Shown here: positions 57,090-64,000 of the stretch, one piece after another | Layout of the letters: each line of letters opens with the position of its first letter | Position numbering within the stretch: the first letter of the stretch is position 1 | From: Lysobacteraceae bacterium | GTDB lineage: Bacteria > Pseudomonadota > Gammaproteobacteria > Xanthomonadales > Xanthomonadaceae | Assembly (NCBI GenBank): GCA_026005075.1 | Contig: BPKJ01000002.1 | Span: 124,001-188,000 of the forward strand | Length of the DNA: 64,000 nt | Reading direction: 5' to 3' | The notes under the pieces: generated by a model | The model's database searches: none | Told to the model about the DNA's origin: nothing | The model's input: only the letters and a program-made list of their open reading frames with translations | Position numbers and translations under genes: made by a program

Positions 57090-57821
57090 ATGAACAAGGT
57101 CGGTTTTCGACACCTCGCCCCGCTGGGCGCGCTGGCACTGGCCCTTGGCCTGTCCGCCGGCACGGCTTCGGCCTGCTCCACCGCCGCCTGGACCTCGGTC
57201 ACCGGGGCGCCGGTTGCCGGAGGCCCGCTGGAAGGCAACGGCGTCATTCGCTACCGGGGCCTGTGCGGGCTCCGCACCGCGGCGGGCGGCAACAGCTATG
57301 TGGCGGTCGATCACGGCACGCAGGAGAGCACCTACCGCGCCCGGTTCTATTTCTTCGCCTCGGCCTCGGGCACGGTGATGGAGTCCTACTCCGACGCCGG
57401 CGCCACCACCCCGGTGATCAGCGTTGCCTACGACTCGAGCGCAGGCACCATCAGCGCCACCGTCCCGGGCTCGACCGGGCTCAGCGTCAGCGGCATCGTC
57501 CCCAACCGCTGGTACGGCGTGCAGGTGACCCGCATCGTCGGTCAGCCCCGCCGGTGCTCCAGGTGCGCGGCGGCTCGGCGGCTCACCCGCGACCAGCGCC
57601 ACCATCAACGCAGAGCGTGCCACCGGCACACCGGCAACGCCACCGGCGCGGCGTTCGTCTCACCCGGCTCGGGGCCATCGGTGTCCGCCTGCCGGGGCCA
57701 TCACCGTGGACGAGTTCGAGGCCAGCCGCGGCGCCAGTCCCATTGCCCTGCGGTGCAGGGGGGATGCCAATGGCGTCAGTGCGCTACGATGCTGAGCGAC
57801 ATCGTTGGCGTGGCTGCGTGA
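57090..57821 (+). CDS. secreted protein; frame broken after residue about 149
   Basis: From ATG 57090 (after AGGAG at about 57075) a signal peptide (HLAPLGALALALGLSAGTASA) leads to a beta-rich domain with ACSTAAWTSVTGAPVAGGPL, GLRTAAGGNSYVAVD, RARFYFFASASGTVMESY and GIVPNRWYGVQVTR. Up to about 57536 the sequence is clean. Beyond that, protein-like pieces alternate among frames: GNATGAAFVSPGSGP, then ITVDEFEASRG and RGDANGVSA (about 57702-57780), then SGSPDFNE and GSVDLN (about 57860-57905). Together these look like a C-terminal EF-hand/dockerin-like module. Either the gene is decaying or this stretch is poorly sequenced. Confidence 0.6.
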   Translation: MNKVGFRHLAPLGALALALGLSAGTASACSTAAWTSVTGAPVAGGPLEGNGVIRYRGLCGLRTAAGGNSYVAVDHGTQESTYRARFYFFASASGTVMESYSDAGATTPVISVAYDSSAGTISATVPGSTGLSVSGIVPNRWYGVQVTRIVGQPRRCSRCAAARRLTRDQRHHQRRACHRHTGNATGAAFVSPGSGPSVSACRGHHRGRVRGQPRRQSHCPAVQGGCQWRQCATMLSDIVGVAA

Positions 57822-58561
57822 GGTCCTCTTCAGCCAGGGTGATACACCAAGTCGCCCTCCAGTGGCTCCCCGGACTTCAATGAGACGGCAGCGTCGACCT
57901 CAACGCATCTTCGGGACGCATCGATGCGTTCTTGCCTGCCCAGGCGGGCTCTCCGGGTGCGGCTGCCCGTGACGGTCGTCGCCCATTCATCAGGAGAATC
58001 TCATGCAGCGCTATGGTTTCGCATCCTGGTTGCTGGCTGGTTGGTGCTCACTGTCTGCGAGTCCGCCGCCAGTGCGCGCCGACCCTTCTCTTCTGCCGAA
58101 CCGATCCGCCAAGGCCGAGGCGTGCACGCTTATCGGCTTGTGCGCTTCGTTGACCAGGCCAGTCGATCGCCTGCTCCTTTACGCTCGAGCTGCCTTGCCG
58201 GCGTCGGAGAAGGGTCCTTGCGAGTGCCGGTACTTTCTGTCGCAGCACGCTCGCGCAGGTGCTACTACGAGCCGTGCACTGACGCGAAGCTTCGGCCGTG
58301 GCCTATGCTGCGCCTCCGGATCGGCGAAGCCGCTCGGCAAGTCGTGGGCGCGTTCAGTTGTCCTGCGGGCGCTCTCGCCTCGCGCAGTCGGGGGGGTCGC
58401 GAAGCTGTCAGCCCATCGACGTGCACGTCCAACGTCAATCCTCTGAGGTCCTCATCTGCCGGCCAGAGGCGTGCCGTCAGGCGCTCTCAGGCGCCGAGCG
58501 CTAGCGTTAAGCTCGCGCGACTGCGCCTCGTTCCACAAATCTGCAGCCAAGGAGCAAGAAC
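57822..58561. other. 740-bp stretch with broken protein-like fragments
   Basis: Contains the end of the dockerin-like module (to about 57940) and then an ATG at 58003 after AGGAGAATCTC, a good ribosome binding site, followed by a signal-peptide-like start (YGFASWLLAGW). The downstream frames (58003-58446 and 57924-58565) are Arg/Ser-rich and match no family, with codon use unlike the neighbours. It is probably the remnant, or a mis-sequenced copy, of another small secreted protein. Confidence 0.45.
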
Positions 58562-61068
<2,507 letters not shown>

Positions 61069-61122
61069 ACGGCGGCCGGGGTTCGGTCGGTGTTCGCGCA
61101 GGCGGCGCGGCCCACGGACAAG

Positions 61123-61148
61123 AAAAAGCCCCGGCACGAGGCCGGGGC
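61123..61148 (-). terminator. rho-independent terminator of the TonB-dependent receptor gene
   Basis: Read on the minus strand, GCCCCGGC (paired 61128-61135 with 61141-61148, 5-nt loop) is followed by TTTTT (complement of 61123-61127), 33 bp after the receptor stop. It also lies in the convergent gap after pip but lacks a T-tract on the plus strand. Confidence 0.88.
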
Positions 61149-61180
61149 AAGGGGTTCGACGGATTCTGGCGTACCGCCGA

Positions 61181-64000
<2,820 letters not shown>

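Noticed and set aside
58427-58520. Integron attC-like site (GTCCAAC ... GTTAAGC)
   Set aside because: Both ends fit the loose consensus, but the two core sites are not complementary to each other, no inner L boxes pair, and there is no integrase or cassette array.

Overview
The window is about 70% GC, densely coded, and looks like a gammaproteobacterial chromosome, most likely Lysobacterales (Xanthomonadales) or a close relative. This rests on E. coli-like neighbour pairs (yoaA-tsaB; folC-dedD-cvpA-purF), a xanthomonad-style EIIA(Man)-HPr-EI cluster with mgtE close by, a DUF1631 protein, a bifunctional PBP1b, a large TonB-dependent receptor and an IPTL-CTERM-like surface protein. The assignment is inferred from gene content only. 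No rRNA, tRNA or CRISPR array was found.

Layout. 1-3.8 kb: 3' part of relA and a membrane-anchored repeat protein. 3.8-8.2 kb (minus): a roughly 1,457-residue multidomain glycosyltransferase broken by one base in a 7-T run. 8.3-13.9 kb (plus): mrcB, a TPR lipoprotein, a DinG/YoaA helicase, tsaB. 13.9-18.0 kb: DUF1631 protein, yedI, a coiled-coil protein. 18.0-23.6 kb: mgtE, a GtrA-like flippase, and the minus-strand operon EIIA(Man)-ptsH-ptsI-2OG oxygenase. 23.9-28.6 kb: a SleB-like cell wall hydrolase, fadH, an OmpA-family porin with promoter and terminator, and a small secreted protein. 28.6-35.4 kb (minus): a seven-gene lipid-modification operon in which six genes are joined by 4-bp start/stop overlaps (desaturase, flavin amine oxidase-like protein, DUF1365, CFA synthase, DUF2878, DUF1295, second CFA-type methyltransferase). 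35.5-38.8 kb: an rRNA pseudouridine synthase, an ECF sigma factor fused to a membrane domain, and an IS110-family element. 38.8-46.8 kb: DUF2007, tesB, AmpD-like amidase, YqiA-like esterase, rlmKL, a PmtA-like methyltransferase, a two-receiver GGDEF protein, kbl. 46.9-51.3 kb: folC (one-base frameshift), dedD, cvpA, purF. 51.3-57.0 kb: a two-armed glycosylation locus (DUF455, membrane protein and GT-C on plus; GT2, DUF2304 and GT4 on minus). 57.1-60.0 kb: secreted/surface protein genes with an unusual concentration of frame changes. 60.1-64 kb: proline iminopeptidase and a TonB-dependent receptor running off the window.

Themes. Much of the window concerns the envelope: peptidoglycan synthesis and turnover (PBP1b, SleB-like and AmpD-like hydrolases, SPOR protein), glycan transfer (giant GT, GtrA, GT2/DUF2304/GT4/GT-C) and phospholipid acyl-chain or headgroup modification (lipid operon, PmtA-like enzyme). 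The best leads for less-described biology are the lipid operon with its palindromic upstream site, the sigma factor with a repeat-bearing membrane tail, a guide-RNA-like hairpin in the left end of the IS110 element, and the glycosylation locus. Single-base frameshifts in folC and the giant glycosyltransferase may be sequencing errors.
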